From Lagopus muta (lineage: Eukaryota; Chordata; Aves; Galliformes; Phasianidae), in assembly GCF_023343835.1 (NCBI RefSeq), contig NC_064447.1, positions 1,674,001 through 1,738,000 on the forward strand: a stretch of DNA of 64,000 bases, written 5' to 3'. Shown here one piece after another: positions 26,613 to 41,310 of the stretch. The position numbers and the translations under genes were made by a program. How positions within the stretch are numbered: the first letter of the stretch is position 1; the number at the start of each line of letters is the position of its first letter. Below the pieces are notes generated by a model, which worked only from the letters and a program-made list of their open reading frames with translations, had not been told where the DNA came from and did not search any database.

Positions 26613-28691
26613 ATTATGAACCAATGGAAATGTCACCTCCTAGATCCAAATTCTAAGAGACCGACACAAGGGTCACCCAGTGGGGTTATTGGAAGTAAGA
26701 TTTTAAGAGAAATTAAGAGAAATTTAAGAGAAATTAAAGTGACTCTTGTGCAGCCATCTCGGGTCACCCTCTCGCTCAGGCGCCGCACGATTGGACCCGT
26801 GAGATATTGCCTCCGCGCTGCCTCCAGCTTGGAGGCTGGAAAAATTTGAGCTTCAGAATATGATCTTCCAAACAATCACCGAGCGTCTGGATGAGCCAGC
26901 CCTCTGGTTTTACGCAGACAGGCACGTCCTGCTTGGGAAGCCGGCCCGGCGAAGGCAGAATAGCTCTGGCCGTGGGCCGCAGCACTCCAGTGCCAGGCGC
27001 CGCTCAAACTCCTGGGCTGCATTTCCTCCTGGGCTCCCGCGCACGCTCTGGCTCTCCTGCCAGTTTCTGCAGGTTCTGTGGCTTCCTGATGGGGAGCTCC
27101 TCACGTTCTTCTGCAGCTGTGCCCCGACATCATTACTGCCACCTCTGGTACCGCACCAAGAGATGCCTCAGAGTGCATCAGCCTGGACTTCCTGCTCCCA
27201 TCAGCAGCTGCTCCCACGCCGACCTTCATTCACAGTGCGATCCTGGCCACTTGCAGCACGAGCTGCCCTGCAAGGCAGAGAAAGGAAACGTGGGATTAGC
27301 ACAAACACGGAAGCCCAAGGCTGTGTCACCACCTCCTGTTGCAGTCTTGGGGAGTCAGCTGCAACTGCAGCCTTTGTCTGAATAAAAACAGGCACCTCAA
27401 ATTAAGTGGGACCTCTGAACTGAATATTTGCCACAGTCAGAAATAGGCACTGAAATCACTCGCTGAGCTGTAGGTGGTTACCTCGGAATTCATTTCTTTT
27501 GGGAAAATATGGGCTTGGAGTTGAAGGATATTAGAAACAGAATCTGCTTCTCTGTAGGTGTAAGGATTGGAAGTCGGAGTCTGAGAAGAGAAGGTTTTGG
27601 ACTCGTTGTAAGGCACAAAGCGATGGGATGATTCCCCATGCCTGCAGAAAGCCTGATGTGCTGTGCCACAGGCGGCTGAGTGAACCAAAAGCTGTGCTGC
27701 CCATTCAGAAGCACGTGGGGCACGGGCATGGAGCGGTTACACAGCGGCACGTGGGATGTGAACGTTCCTTGGGCACCTGTTCCCCAGCAGAAGGGAAATC
27801 CCTTTTCTGCCATGCCGTATCCCTACCGTCCTCAAGGGCTGTGGGAAGGCTGCAGAGGCTGTGCACAGGAGAGAGTGATTTCTCCTCGGTTGTTCTGGGA
27901 TATGATGTGACCTCTGGGAGCAAAGCACCGTAACGAATGTTGCTGTGTCCCAGTGCATCAGCTGCCTGCCTTGAAATTATTTTTGCTACCTGATGAAAGT
28001 GATACAAACAGAGCCAGGCTGCAGGCAAAGCTCTACAGTACAGAAAAAGGAACGCTAAAGCCTGTGACACTTTTGAGGTGGGAGGGAATAACAAGTTTGA
28101 AGTGGTCTTGATCCAGCTGAAAGGTTCAGTTTCCTCTCCTGTTTTCCTTGCCTTTTGTGTGCTGTCAAACTGTCTCAGGGACTGAGGCATATCCCTGAGG
28201 GTGCAAGCACCTAAACCTGCTTTCTTGCGTTGGGGGCGTTGCATGGGAGTGGGAAATGATTCCTGTGAGCTGTCAGATTGTCCTGGACGGATGTATGAAA
28301 GTACTGCAGCAAGAAGAGCCACGTCATAACTCACGTGTAACTTGGTGCTGTTCTGTGGGGCAGGATGCCTTCCCTTGCCACTTTAACCACAGGTACGCTG
28401 CTGTGGTCTCACAGAAAGCCTGACTGCCAGCTTCAGTGCCAGGAAATGTCTCGGGACTTTAAAGGTCAGCTAATGCACTCAGCACACCAGTCCAACAGAC
28501 CAAATCCAGATCTTCGTCCTCAGCTTCAATGCCGTTTTCTCATGACTGCCGTCAGAGGGGGGACCTTCTTGCTCAGAGAGAGACGAAGGACATCTGCGAT
28601 TGGAAGTAGTGTGCTGTAAGTGGTGGTGCACAGTGTTTTTGAGGAAAGTAGTGGGAAATCGTTTCTTAGAGCACTGTTCTGGCAGCGGTGA

Positions 28692-28925
28692 GTTTGGATG
28701 TCAGGGGAAGTTCTTTGCTATGAGAGTGTTGAAGTGCTGGAACAGCTGCCCAGAGAGGCTGTGATGCCCCGTCCATCCGTGGAGGTGTTCAAGGCCAGGT
28801 TGGATGGGGCCCTGGGAAGCCTGGCCTGGTATGAAATGGGGAGGTTGGTGGCCCTGCGTGTGGCAGGAGGCTGGAGCTTCATGATCTTTGAGGTCCCTTC
28901 CAACCCCAGGAATTCTGTGATTTTC
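28692..28925 (+). mobile_element. CR1 LINE 3' end at the A/B junction
   Basis: Starts abruptly with TTGGATGTCAGGGGAAG and runs to the 'ggaattctgtgatttt' tail. It matches 33286-33518 base for base over long runs, as does the DNA after it. Its 5' edge therefore looks like a deletion breakpoint inside a longer CR1 and not a normal 5' truncation. Confidence 0.92.
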
Positions 28926-31527
28926 TGCATTGAATGCAGTTTTTCTGATGTTGATCAGACTTCTACCACGTTGCCATGCTTGCCAGGGCAGTCACATGCA
29001 AGCACACACTCCAGGAAACAGTCTGCAGCAAGTTGTGAAGACATATGGCCTTCTTGAATACCTCTGAAGGTGTTTGAAAGGTGATCTTTGAGCACCTTTA
29101 TTCCTTGGAGGTTGTAGAGGAGGGCATTTCACGTTACACGAACAATTCCTGATGGTCTTCTCTGTAAGTGGCAACTCTGTCTGTCCTTATTTGTGGACGT
29201 TTTTGCGTAGAGCGATGAGGGTTGCTGACTTTGTGTCTAACCTGCAAATAATAACTGCTGTTCTGTTAATAGGAGCAGGGCCTAGGGTGCACATGGGAGT
29301 TATTACTGTAAGGGCATTACTGTTCCTAGTTAGAACATTGCACATGAACTGGAACCTGTTAATCTGAAAGGACAAGATCCACGCTGGCTCACATAATAAC
29401 CTACATCTGTGTACAGATGGTCACAGGCACACAGAGAAAAAGAGGAATGTGTGGATGTAAAACAACATTTGAGATAGAAATGCTATAATTTAAAGACATA
29501 AACAAGTAGGGAAGTGAATGTAAGAAGAGTGAGCTGGCCTCTGCTCACGGTTTCCATCGCCTTGCATTTAGAGCAGACGTTCACCATGCACTGGCATTCC
29601 TCAGCAGATGATGACTGTGGCTGACTCGAGTGGGAGGACTTTGCCCCAGCTTCCACTGATAGACAGCCCTGAGGCTATGTCCATCGCTGAGAGGCGTCCC
29701 GACCCAGGTTGGGCCAAGTGCTTGTACAGAGCAGCTCCATGGATGGTGCCACCTTCTGCTGCTTAGCGCCAGCGGCACAAACGCCAGCACTTGCTGGCCT
29801 CACCAATTCCATGCTGCCCCCTTGGCCAGGATCCAGTGCAGATGCACTGGGCTGTCAGGAGCTGAGTGACTCCACCGCTGTTCATGGGCAATGGGATGAG
29901 AAGCAGGAGTCAGATGCAATAAGGGATTGCCCTAACGCTGCAAGGCGCTGCCCCTTGCTGCCCACGGGCAAGCAGGGTGTAGGCAAGGAAAGGGGTGTGC
30001 TGGTTGTACTGGGTGTGCAGCTTTTGTTCAAGGAGAAGAACCGCACCATGCCGCGTGAGACCTGAGGGAAGGGGGAGAAAGCGGGAGGTGGGGGTGGCAG
30101 CGCTGCTGTTGACACAGGCATAGTCCAAGGAAGCAGAACCCCAGAGCTTCCACTTGAAGCCAATGCAGAGTTTTGCTAAGGGGGGAGGAAGGAAGAGGTT
30201 TCAGGTTTGGCCTTGGGGATGGACGTTTTTCTGTGCCCACACCAGTGCTTTGTGCTCTTGATGCTGAAGGCAGCCGCCCAGAGCTGGGGAGTGGGTGCAC
30301 GGCCCCTGAACTCTGACCAGCATGGAAGTCAGGAGAACAGAATGCGGGCACTGCTGATTTTGACCAGTTTGACTCTGCTTTAAGACTCATTGCACAGTTT
30401 GAGAAAGAGCGTCCTCTCAGAATAAGAAAGATGAGGAACAGAAGAGGAACACAAAGCAATGGGATGATTCCCCATGCCTGCAGAAAGCCTGATGTGCTGT
30501 GCCACAGGCGGCTGAGTGAACCAAAAGCTGTGCTGCCCATTCAGAAGCACGTGGGGCACGGGCATGGAGCGGTTACACAGCAGCACATGGGATGTGAACG
30601 TTCCTTGGGCACCTGTTCCCCAGCAGAAGGGAAATCCCTTTTCTGCCATGCCGTATCCCTACCGTCCTCAAGGGCTGTGGGAAGGCTGCAGAGGCTGTGC
30701 ACAGGAGAGAGTAATTTCTCCTCGGTTGGTCTAGGATATGATGTGACCTCTGGGAGCAAAGCACCGTAACGAATGTTGCTGCGTCCCAGTGCATCAGCTG
30801 CCTGCCTTGAAATTATTTTTGCTACCTGATGAAAGTGATACAAACAGAGCCAGGCTGCAGGCAAAGCTCTACAGTGCAGAAAAAGGAACTCTAAAGCCTG
30901 TGACACTTTTGAGGTGGGAGGGAATAACAAGCTTGAAGTGGTCTTTATACAGCTGAAAGGTTCAGTTTCCTCTCCTGTTTTCCTTGCCTTTTGTGTGCTA
31001 TCAAACTGTCTCAGGGACTGAGGCATATCCCTAAGGGTGCAAGCACCTAAACCTGCTTTCTTGCATTGGGGGCGTTGCATGGGAGTGGGAAATGATTCCT
31101 GTGAGCTGTCAGATTGTCCTGGACGGATGTATGAAAGTACTGCAGCAAGAAGAGCCACGTCATAACTCACGTGTAACTTGGTGCTGTTCTGTGGGGCAGG
31201 ATGCCTTCCCTTGCCACTTTAACCACAGGTACGCTGCTGTGGTCTCACAGAAAGCCTGACTGCCAGCTTCAGTGCCAGGAAATGTCTCGGGACTTTAAAG
31301 GTCAGCTAATGCACTCAGCACACCAGTCCAACAGACCAAATCCAGATCTTCGTCCTCAGCTTCAATGCCGTTTTCTCATGACTGCCGTCAGAGGGGGGAC
31401 CTTCTTGCTCAGAGAGAGACGAAGGACATCTGCGATTGGAAGTAGTGTGCTGTAAGTGGTGGTGCACAGTGTTTTTGAGGAAAGTAGTGGGAAATCGTTT
31501 CTTAGAGCACTATTCTGGCAGCGGTGA
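28926..31527. repeat. Segmental duplication unit B (ZC3H11A-like gene deleted)
   Basis: 28926-30440 matches the top of unit C (33519-35034), including the 780 bp missing from A. 30441-31527 matches 27605-28691 of A. At the junction (about 30440, 'gatgaggaacag' then 'aagaggaacacaaagc') some 5.4 kb holding the whole zinc-finger gene and its upstream region is absent. No exon of the gene remains. The right end continues without a break into the ALG1 promoter region. Confidence 0.9.
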
Positions 31528-32179
31528 GTGCATGTGCGGAGTGCGCAGGTGAGCAGACGGTCACAGCTGGGGGACGAAGGGCCAGGGGGGTGTGCAGGTT
31601 GGAAATGCAGGGCCGTGCAGAGGAAGGGCTGTATGTTTCTGCCTGCTCCGAGTCCTGAGCAGTCAACGCATTGAGCGTGTTGATCCATCTCCGTGGGATG
31701 GCGGTGCTGGGTGGGCACGCTGACAGGGCCAGGCAGGGTCCAGAGCTGTGAGTGCTGGCAGGCGGGGACTGGGGAGAATGGGGAGAGGAAATCTGTGTGC
31801 AGAACCATTCCAGGATGGTGTAAAAGCTGTTGCCCAGGCAGTAGACTTTCTGTAGGCAGTGCTGAAGATGGATCCGCCTTCCGATATCCTTGTTTGGATG
31901 TGTTTTGTGTGCAGGTGATGTTAATGGTGCTGCATTCCATCGCGCTTTGGTCAGTCTTGGACGCTGGCAGATGTGTGTGTGAGCGTGCGAAGGGCCTTGA
32001 GAGCACCGCGAGCTCGCTCTCTGGGTTCTCCTTCTCTCGTCGTCGCTCAGTGTTTGTCACTCACACACGCAGCCTCCAAACGCCCTTCTTCTCGCGCTCG
32101 GACACCGATCTCCCAATGAACGCCAGAAGCCGTCGTGGCCAGGCGGGAAGGGGGCGCTGTGCCCGGCCGGGCTCCCAAG
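31528..32179 (+). promoter_or_regulatory. ALG1 upstream region, CpG-rich near the gene
   Basis: The first 450 bp are single-copy here and without recognised exons. From about 31980 CpG density rises (the island runs to about 32700), with a pyrimidine-rich stretch near 32025-32110 typical of housekeeping-type start regions and a GC-rich run just before the ATG. No TATA box is seen. Confidence 0.55.
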
Positions 32180-32591
32180 ATGGCGGCCGGCGGCGGCGCT
32201 CTGGCCGCGTCGGTGGCGCTGGTGGCGCTGGTGGCGCTGGTGGCGGTGGCGGTGGCGGAGGTGCTGTGGCGGCGGCGGGCGGTGCGCGGTGCGGGCCGGG
32301 TGTGCGTGGCGGTGCTGGGCGACCTGGGCCGCAGCCCGCGGATGCAGTACCACGCGTTATCGCTGGCCCGGCACGGACGCGGCGTGTCGCTGCTGGGATA
32401 CTTCCGTGAGTGCGGGCGGGCGCCGAGGGATCCGCGCTGAGGCGGGCGGCGGGCGGGGCGCGGTGAGGCGAGGCCGGGGAGCCGCGGCTCTCAGCCTCCG
32501 TCCGCTCCCACAGAGACGAGGCCGCACCGCGACGTGCTGAGCAGCGGGGAGATCCGCGTCGTGCCCCTGTCGGAGCTGCGGTGCTCGCGAG
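32180..32591 (+). pseudogene. ALG1: ALG1 5' fragment: exons 1 and 2 only
   Basis: ALG1 is the ER beta-1,4-mannosyltransferase that adds the first mannose to chitobiosyl-diphosphodolichol in N-glycan precursor assembly. Exon 1 (32180-32405) encodes a start Met, a hydrophobic anchor and the conserved start of the GT-B fold ([19 protein letters not shown]), a near match to vertebrate ALG1. Exon 2 (32514-32591) encodes TRPHRDVLSSGEIRVVPLSE and ends in a donor. Splice phases fit and both exons are open. No exon 3 or later exon exists in the remaining 31 kb; a CR1 and duplication unit C follow. So this is a truncated duplicate carrying its own promoter, unless the assembly is wrong. A transcript could only make about 100 residues of ALG1. 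Confidence 0.85.
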
Positions 32592-32727
32592 GTGCGTGCG
32601 AGGCGCGGTGCGCGGGAGCTCCTTGCTGTGTGCGGCGCTGTGCTGCTGCCCGGAGCTGCGGGCGCCCATCGCTGGGGGTGCGAATGGACACGGATGGGCT
32701 GTGGGCAGGTGGAGCCGGGTGAACGTG

Positions 32728-33518
32728 GTGAGGTTCGAGGCAGCAGAGTGCAGGGTTTGGCAGTGGGGCTGGAGGAATGCCGGGCATGGATACGGAGTGG
32801 AGGGAGCAGTGGTGGAGGGCAGCCCTGCAGGGAAGGAGCTGGGGGTCCTGATGGCTGAAAAGCCGAACGTGAGGCAGCAGTGTGTGATGACAGCTGGGAA
32901 ACAAATGGAATCGTGGGCTGCATCAGCAGAGGGGTGGCCAGCAGGGACAGGGAGGTGACCGTCCCTCTGTGCTCTGCTCTTGTGAGGCCCCATCTGCAGC
33001 ACTGCGTCCAGGGCAGGAGCCCCCAGGCCAAGCAAGACAGGGAGCTGTTGGAGAGGGTGCAGGGGAGCCACAGAGATGATGAGGGGCTGCAGCACCTCCA
33101 CTACAAAGGCAGGCTGAGGGAGCTGGGCTTGTTCAGCCTGGAGAAAAGAAGGCGGGGGGTGACCTCATTGCAGCCTGCAGTACCTAAAGGGAGCCTACAG
33201 ACAGGAGGGGAGCCAGCTCTTGAAAAGGGTGGATAACAGCAGGACAAGGGGAAATGGTTTGAAGTTGAGGGAGGGCAGATTGAGGTTGGATGTCAGGGGA
33301 AGTTCTTTGCTGTGAGAGTGTTGAGGTGCTGGAACAGCTGCCCAGAGAGGCTGTGATGCCCCGTCCATCCGTGGAGGTGTTCAAGGCCAGGTTGGATGGG
33401 GCCCTGGGAAGCCTGGCCTGGTATGAAATGGGGAGGTTGGTGGCCCTGCGTGTGGCAGGAGGCTGGTGCTTCATGATCTTTGAGGTCCCTTCCAACCCCA
33501 GGAATTCTGTGATTTTCT
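32728..33518 (+). mobile_element. CR1 LINE, 3' 790 bp
   Basis: Begins near GAGGTTCGAGGCAGCAGAG, shares EKELGVLMAEKPNV, ELGLFSLEKRR and other CR1 ORF2 stretches with the 906-1826 copy, and ends with 'ggaattctgtgattttctgc'. ORF2 is broken. It separates the ALG1 fragment from unit C. Confidence 0.92.
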
Positions 33519-35058
33519 GCATTGAATGCAGTTTTTCTGATGTTGATCAGACTTCTACCACGTTGCCATGCTTGCCAGGGCAGTCACATGCAAGCACACA
33601 CTCCAGGAAACAGTCTGCAGCAAGTTGTGAAGACATATGGCCTTCTTGAAAACCTCTCAATGTGTTTGAAAGGTGAGCTTTGAGCACCTTTATTCTTTGG
33701 AGGTTGTAGAGGAGGGCATTTCACGTTACACGAACAATTCCTGATGGTCTTCTCTGTAAGTGGCAACTCTGTCTGTCCTTATTTGTGGACGTCTTTGCGT
33801 AGAGCGATGAGGGTTGCCGACTTTGTGTCTAACCTGCAAATAATAACTGCTATTCTGTTAATAGGAGCAGGGCCTAGGGTGCACATGGGAGTTATTACTG
33901 TAAGGGCATTACTGTTCCTAGTTAGAACATTGCACATGAACTGGAACCTGTTAATCTGAAAGGACAAGATCCACGCTGGCTCACATAATACCCTACATCT
34001 GTGTACGGATGGTCACAGGCACACAGAGAAAAAGAGAAATGTGTGGATGTAAAGCCACATTTGAGATAGAAATGCTATAATTTAAAGACATAAACAAGTA
34101 GGGAAGTGAATGTAAGAAGAGTGAGCTGGCCTCTGCTCACGGTTTCCATCGCCTTGCATTTAGAGCAGACGTTCACCATGCACTGGCATTCCTCAGCAGA
34201 TGATGACTGTGGCTGACTCGAGTGGGAGGACTTTGCCCCAGCTTCCACTGGTAGACAGCCCTGAGGCTATGTTCATCGCTGAGAGGCGTCCCGACCCAGG
34301 TTGGGCCAGGTGCTTGTACAGAGCAGCTCCATGGATGGTGCCACCTTCTGCTGCTTAGCGCCAGCGGCACAAACGCCAGCACTTGCTGGCCTCACCAATT
34401 CCATGCTGCCCCCTTGGCCAGGATCCAGTGCAGATGCACTGGGCTGTCAGGAGCTGAGTGACTCCACCACTGTTCATGGGCAATGGGATGAGAAGCAGGA
34501 GTCAGATGCAATAAGGGATTGCCCTAACGCTGCAAGGCGCTGCCCCTTGCTGCCCACGGGCAAGCAGGGTGTAGGCAAGGAAAGGGGTGTGCTGGTTGTA
34601 CTGGGTGTGCAGCTTTTGTTCAAGGAGAAGAACCGCACCATGCCGCGTGAGACCTGAGGGAAGGGGGAGAAAGCGGGAGGTGGGGGTGGCAGCGCTGCTG
34701 TTGACACAAAAGCAATGTTTAAGGAAGCAGAACCCCAGAGCTTCCACTTGAAGCCAATGCAGAGTTTTGCTAAGGGGGGAGGAAGGAAGAGGTTTCAGGC
34801 TTGGCCTTGCGGATGGACGTTTTTCTGTGCCCACACCAGTGCTTTGTGCTCTTGATGCTGAAGGCAGCCGCCCAGAGCTGGGGAGTGGGTGCACGGCCCC
34901 TGAACTCTGACCAGCATGGAAGTCAGGAGAACAGAATGCGGGCACTGCTGATTTTGACCAGTTTGACTCTGCTTTAAGACTCATTGCACAGTTTGAGAAA
35001 GAGCGTCCTCTCAGAATAAGAAAGACGAGGAACAGGGTTGAAAAGAAATAGGATTGGT

Positions 35059-35064
35059 TTTAAT
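35059..35064 (-). terminator. Variant polyadenylation signal ATTAAA, copy C
   Basis: Same minus-strand ATTAAA as in copy A, slightly farther from the stop because the adjacent TTG run has five units here against three in A. Confidence 0.5.
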
Positions 35065-35127
35065 TGATGGTTGTTGTTGTTGTTGTAAAATATACAATCA
35101 GACTATGATGTTGTGATGTCGTTGGTC

Positions 35128-37961
<2,834 letters not shown>

Positions 37962-38608
37962 GGGGAACTTCTTAGAGCAAGGTTGGGCTGTCTCCAAAGG
38001 AATTCCCCGCTCTTGGAAGGAGCCGGCTGCAGTCCGGACCTGCTGGGATCCACAAAATGTCCTCTCGGACAGGAACCCTAGAGGAGGCATCAACAAGGGA
38101 AGAATCATGAGGAATAAGCATTTTGCAGCTTTCTTCTTTTATGCCTCATGGACTCTGGAGGAGGGCAGTGTCTGGGAAGCAGCAGGTTGCAAGAACTGTG
38201 CCAAGTCTAGATCCAACTTGTGTCTAACTGCCACGACTTCTCCCAGCAAGCACTGTCCTCCATCTCACCACCAGTTATACACCTAGCAGCACGCATTTTG
38301 CGTTCCTGACATGAAAATGACTCCCTTCATCTTCTCCTCTTGCTGCAGCTGCAATGGATGCACTGGTACGACTCCCACGTTTGACAAACCTACAGTTCTG
38401 GCTTACCAGGCACAGCTGCAGTCCCTCTCCCTTCCAGCTCACACTCCAGCCCAATGGCTGAGCAGCACCGTCAGCGACAGCGGGCAGCACCCGTCAGCCA
38501 CCACCACTCTCACTGCCAGCCGGGACGAGAGCTTACGCAGCGTGTCCACACTGCTGCGCAGCGCTCACGGCTGTGGCACTCACTGGTGGCAGCCACGGCC
38601 CCAGCACA

Positions 38609-38642
38609 GTGCTTGTGATGTCACCGTGCTTGTGATGTCACC
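38609..38642. promoter_or_regulatory. Tandem CRE-like 17-bp repeat upstream of copy C
   Basis: Identical to the repeat in unit A, with two TGATGTCA sites 17 bp apart, about 530 bp upstream of the first recognised exon of copy C. Confidence 0.35.
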
Positions 38643-39434
38643 GGACAGTGCATGTCCCCAGCTGAGCACCCGGCTCTCCACCGTGACTTCAGTGGGGTTT
38701 TGTTAAAAATGTGCTGGATACGGCACAGCCAGCGCTCCGTGGGTCATTAAAGCACAAGTTGCACTGCATCAAGTCTGTGCTCTTCTTCCTTTGTCCTGTC
38801 TGAGGTGAAGGCTGGGGCCCAGCAGCAGTTTTGCAGGGCTGTGTGGCAGTGGTCAGTCACAGCTTGAGGCAGTGGTTGAGCACCTGGTGGGAAGGCAGGG
38901 CAGCTCAGGTGCACACAAACTCTTCCCAGACATCACTGAAGGGTTGGCAGTGGAGGCAAGGGTGTCTGAGTGGAGATCCCTGCTACCTGAGGCCTTCCAA
39001 GGCTCAGCAGCTTTTTTCCTTTCTTTGTGTGTCCACAGCTGCTGCACTTGGGCAAATCCTCGCTTGCTGCAGCCTCGGACTTTGCCACCCTGTTGTTACT
39101 GCTGCACTTTGCATTGCACTGTAGCGTTACACAGCCATTGGGAAGGGCCTCGTTTGAGCTGGGAACTCCTCCCCAGCCCAGCTTTTCTGCTGAGACTCCT
39201 TCCAGCCACCACGCAGCACCAAGCCCAGCTCACCTCTTGGTCCAGGTCAGTCCAGGCTGTGCCCAGGTCACACACACGCCGCAGCGGTGCTTCTGACGGG
39301 CTCTCAAGGATGATCCTTGCCACAAAACGCTCAGAGCTCAGTCTCTGTGTGCCACTCGCTCACTAGAGCACCAGCTCTGCTCGCCACGGAGGGCCAAGCC
39401 CTGCCACCCCAGCAACGACTGTGACCTCACCATG

Positions 39435-39457
39435 GTTCCGCATCGCTCCTGCGGAAC
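39435..39457. repeat. Perfect 8-bp inverted repeat, unit C copy
   Basis: GTTCCGCA and TGCGGAAC around a 7-base loop; the loop has one base change from unit A. Confidence 0.6.
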
Positions 39458-41310
39458 ATTATAAACCAATGGAACAGTCACATCCTAGATCCAAATTCTA
39501 AGAGACCCACACAAGGGTAACCCAGTGGGGTTATTGGAAGTAAGATTTTAAGAGAAATTAAGAGAAATTTAAGAGAAATGAAGGTGACTCTTGTGCAGCC
39601 ATCTCGGGTCACCCTCTCGCTCAGGCGCCGCATGATTGCACCCAGGAGATGTTGCCTCCAGCTTGGAGGCTGGAAGGATTTGAGCTTCAGAATTTGATCT
39701 TCCAAACAATCAGCAAGCGTTTGGATGAGCCAGCCCTCTGGTTTTACGCAGACAGGCACATCCTGCTTGGGAAGCCGGCCCGGCGAAGGCAGAATAGCTC
39801 TGGCCGTGGGCCGCAGCACTCCAGTGCCAGGCGCCGCTCAAACTCCTGGGCTGCATTTCCTCCTGGGCTCCCGCGCACGCTCTGGCTCTCCTGCCGGTTT
39901 CTGCAGGTTTTGTGGCTTCCTGATGGGGAGCTCCTCACGTTCTTCTGCAGCTGTGCCCCGACATCATTACTGCCACCTCTGGTACCGCACCAAGAGATGC
40001 CTCAGAGTGCATCAGCCTGGACTTCCTGCTCCCATCAGCAGCTGCTCCCACGCCGACCTTCATTCACAGTGCGATCCTGGCTGCTTCCAGCACGAGCTGC
40101 CCTGCAAGGCAGAGAAAGGAAACGTGGGATTAGCACAAACACGGAAGCCCAAGGCTGTGTCACCACCTCCTATTGCAGTCTTGCAGAGTCAGCTGCAACT
40201 GCAGCCTTTGTCTGAATAAAAACAGGCACCTCAAATTAAGTGGGACCTCTGAACTGAATAATTGCCACAGTCAGAAATAGGCACTGAAATCGCTCGCTGA
40301 GCTGTAGGTGGTTACCTCGGAATTCTTTTCTTTTGGGAAAATATGGGCTTGGAGTTGAAGGATATTAGAAAAACCGAATCTGCTTCTCTGTAGGTGTAAG
40401 GATTGGAAGTCGGAGTCTGAGACGAGAAGGTTTTGGACTCGTTGTAAGGCACAAAGCGATGGGATGATTCCCCATGCCTGCAGAAAGCCTGATGTGCTGT
40501 GCCACAGGCGGCTGAGTGAACCAAAAGCTGTGCTGCCCATTCAGAAGCACGTGGGGCACGGGCATGGAGCGGTTACACAGCGGCACGTGGGATGTGAACG
40601 TTCCTTGGGCACCTGTTCCCCAGCAGAAGGGAAATCCCTTTTCTGCCATGCCGTATCCCTACCGTCCTCAAGGGCTGTGGGAAGGCTGCAGAGGCTGTGC
40701 ACAGGAGAGAGTGATTTCTCCTCGGTTGGTCTGGGATATGATGTGACCTCTGGGAGCAAAGCACCGTAACGAATGTTGCTGCGTCCCAGTGCATCAGCTG
40801 CCTGCCTTGAAATTATTTTTGCTACCTGATGAAAGTGATACAAACAGAGCCAGGCTGCAGGCAAAGCTCTACAGTGCAGAAAAAGGAACGCTAAAGCCTG
40901 TGACACTTTTGAGGTGGGAGGGAATAACAAGTTTGAAGTGGTCTTGATCCAGCTGAAAGGTTCAGTTTCCTCTCCTGTTTTCCTTGCCTTTTGTGTGCTG
41001 TCAAACTGTCTCAGGGACTGAGGCATATCCCTGAGGGTGCAGGCACCTAAACCTGCTTTCTTGCGTTGGGGGCGTTGCATGGGAGTGGGAAATGATTCCT
41101 GTGAGCTGTCAGATTGTCCTGGACGGATGTATGAAAGTACTGCAGCAAGAAGAGCCACGTCATAACTCACGTGTAACTTCTGTAGTGAAATCAGGTGTGC
41201 TCGTGATCAGCAAACAACAAATTCACAGCCAGGCCTTCACTGCAGTAACTTGTCTGATGTGGAAGCATCTATTGACTTCAACCTGAAGTATCTTCTCTGT
41301 TCCCATTCAG

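Noticed and set aside
27705-28334. 209-codon minus-strand frame repeated at 30541 and 40541
   Set aside because: It recurs only because the units are duplicated. No domain, and changes between copies do not favour silent sites by eye.
32061-33101. 346-codon minus-strand open frame
   Set aside because: It runs antisense through ALG1 exons and a CR1; Pro/Ala/Arg-rich composition reflects GC-rich DNA.
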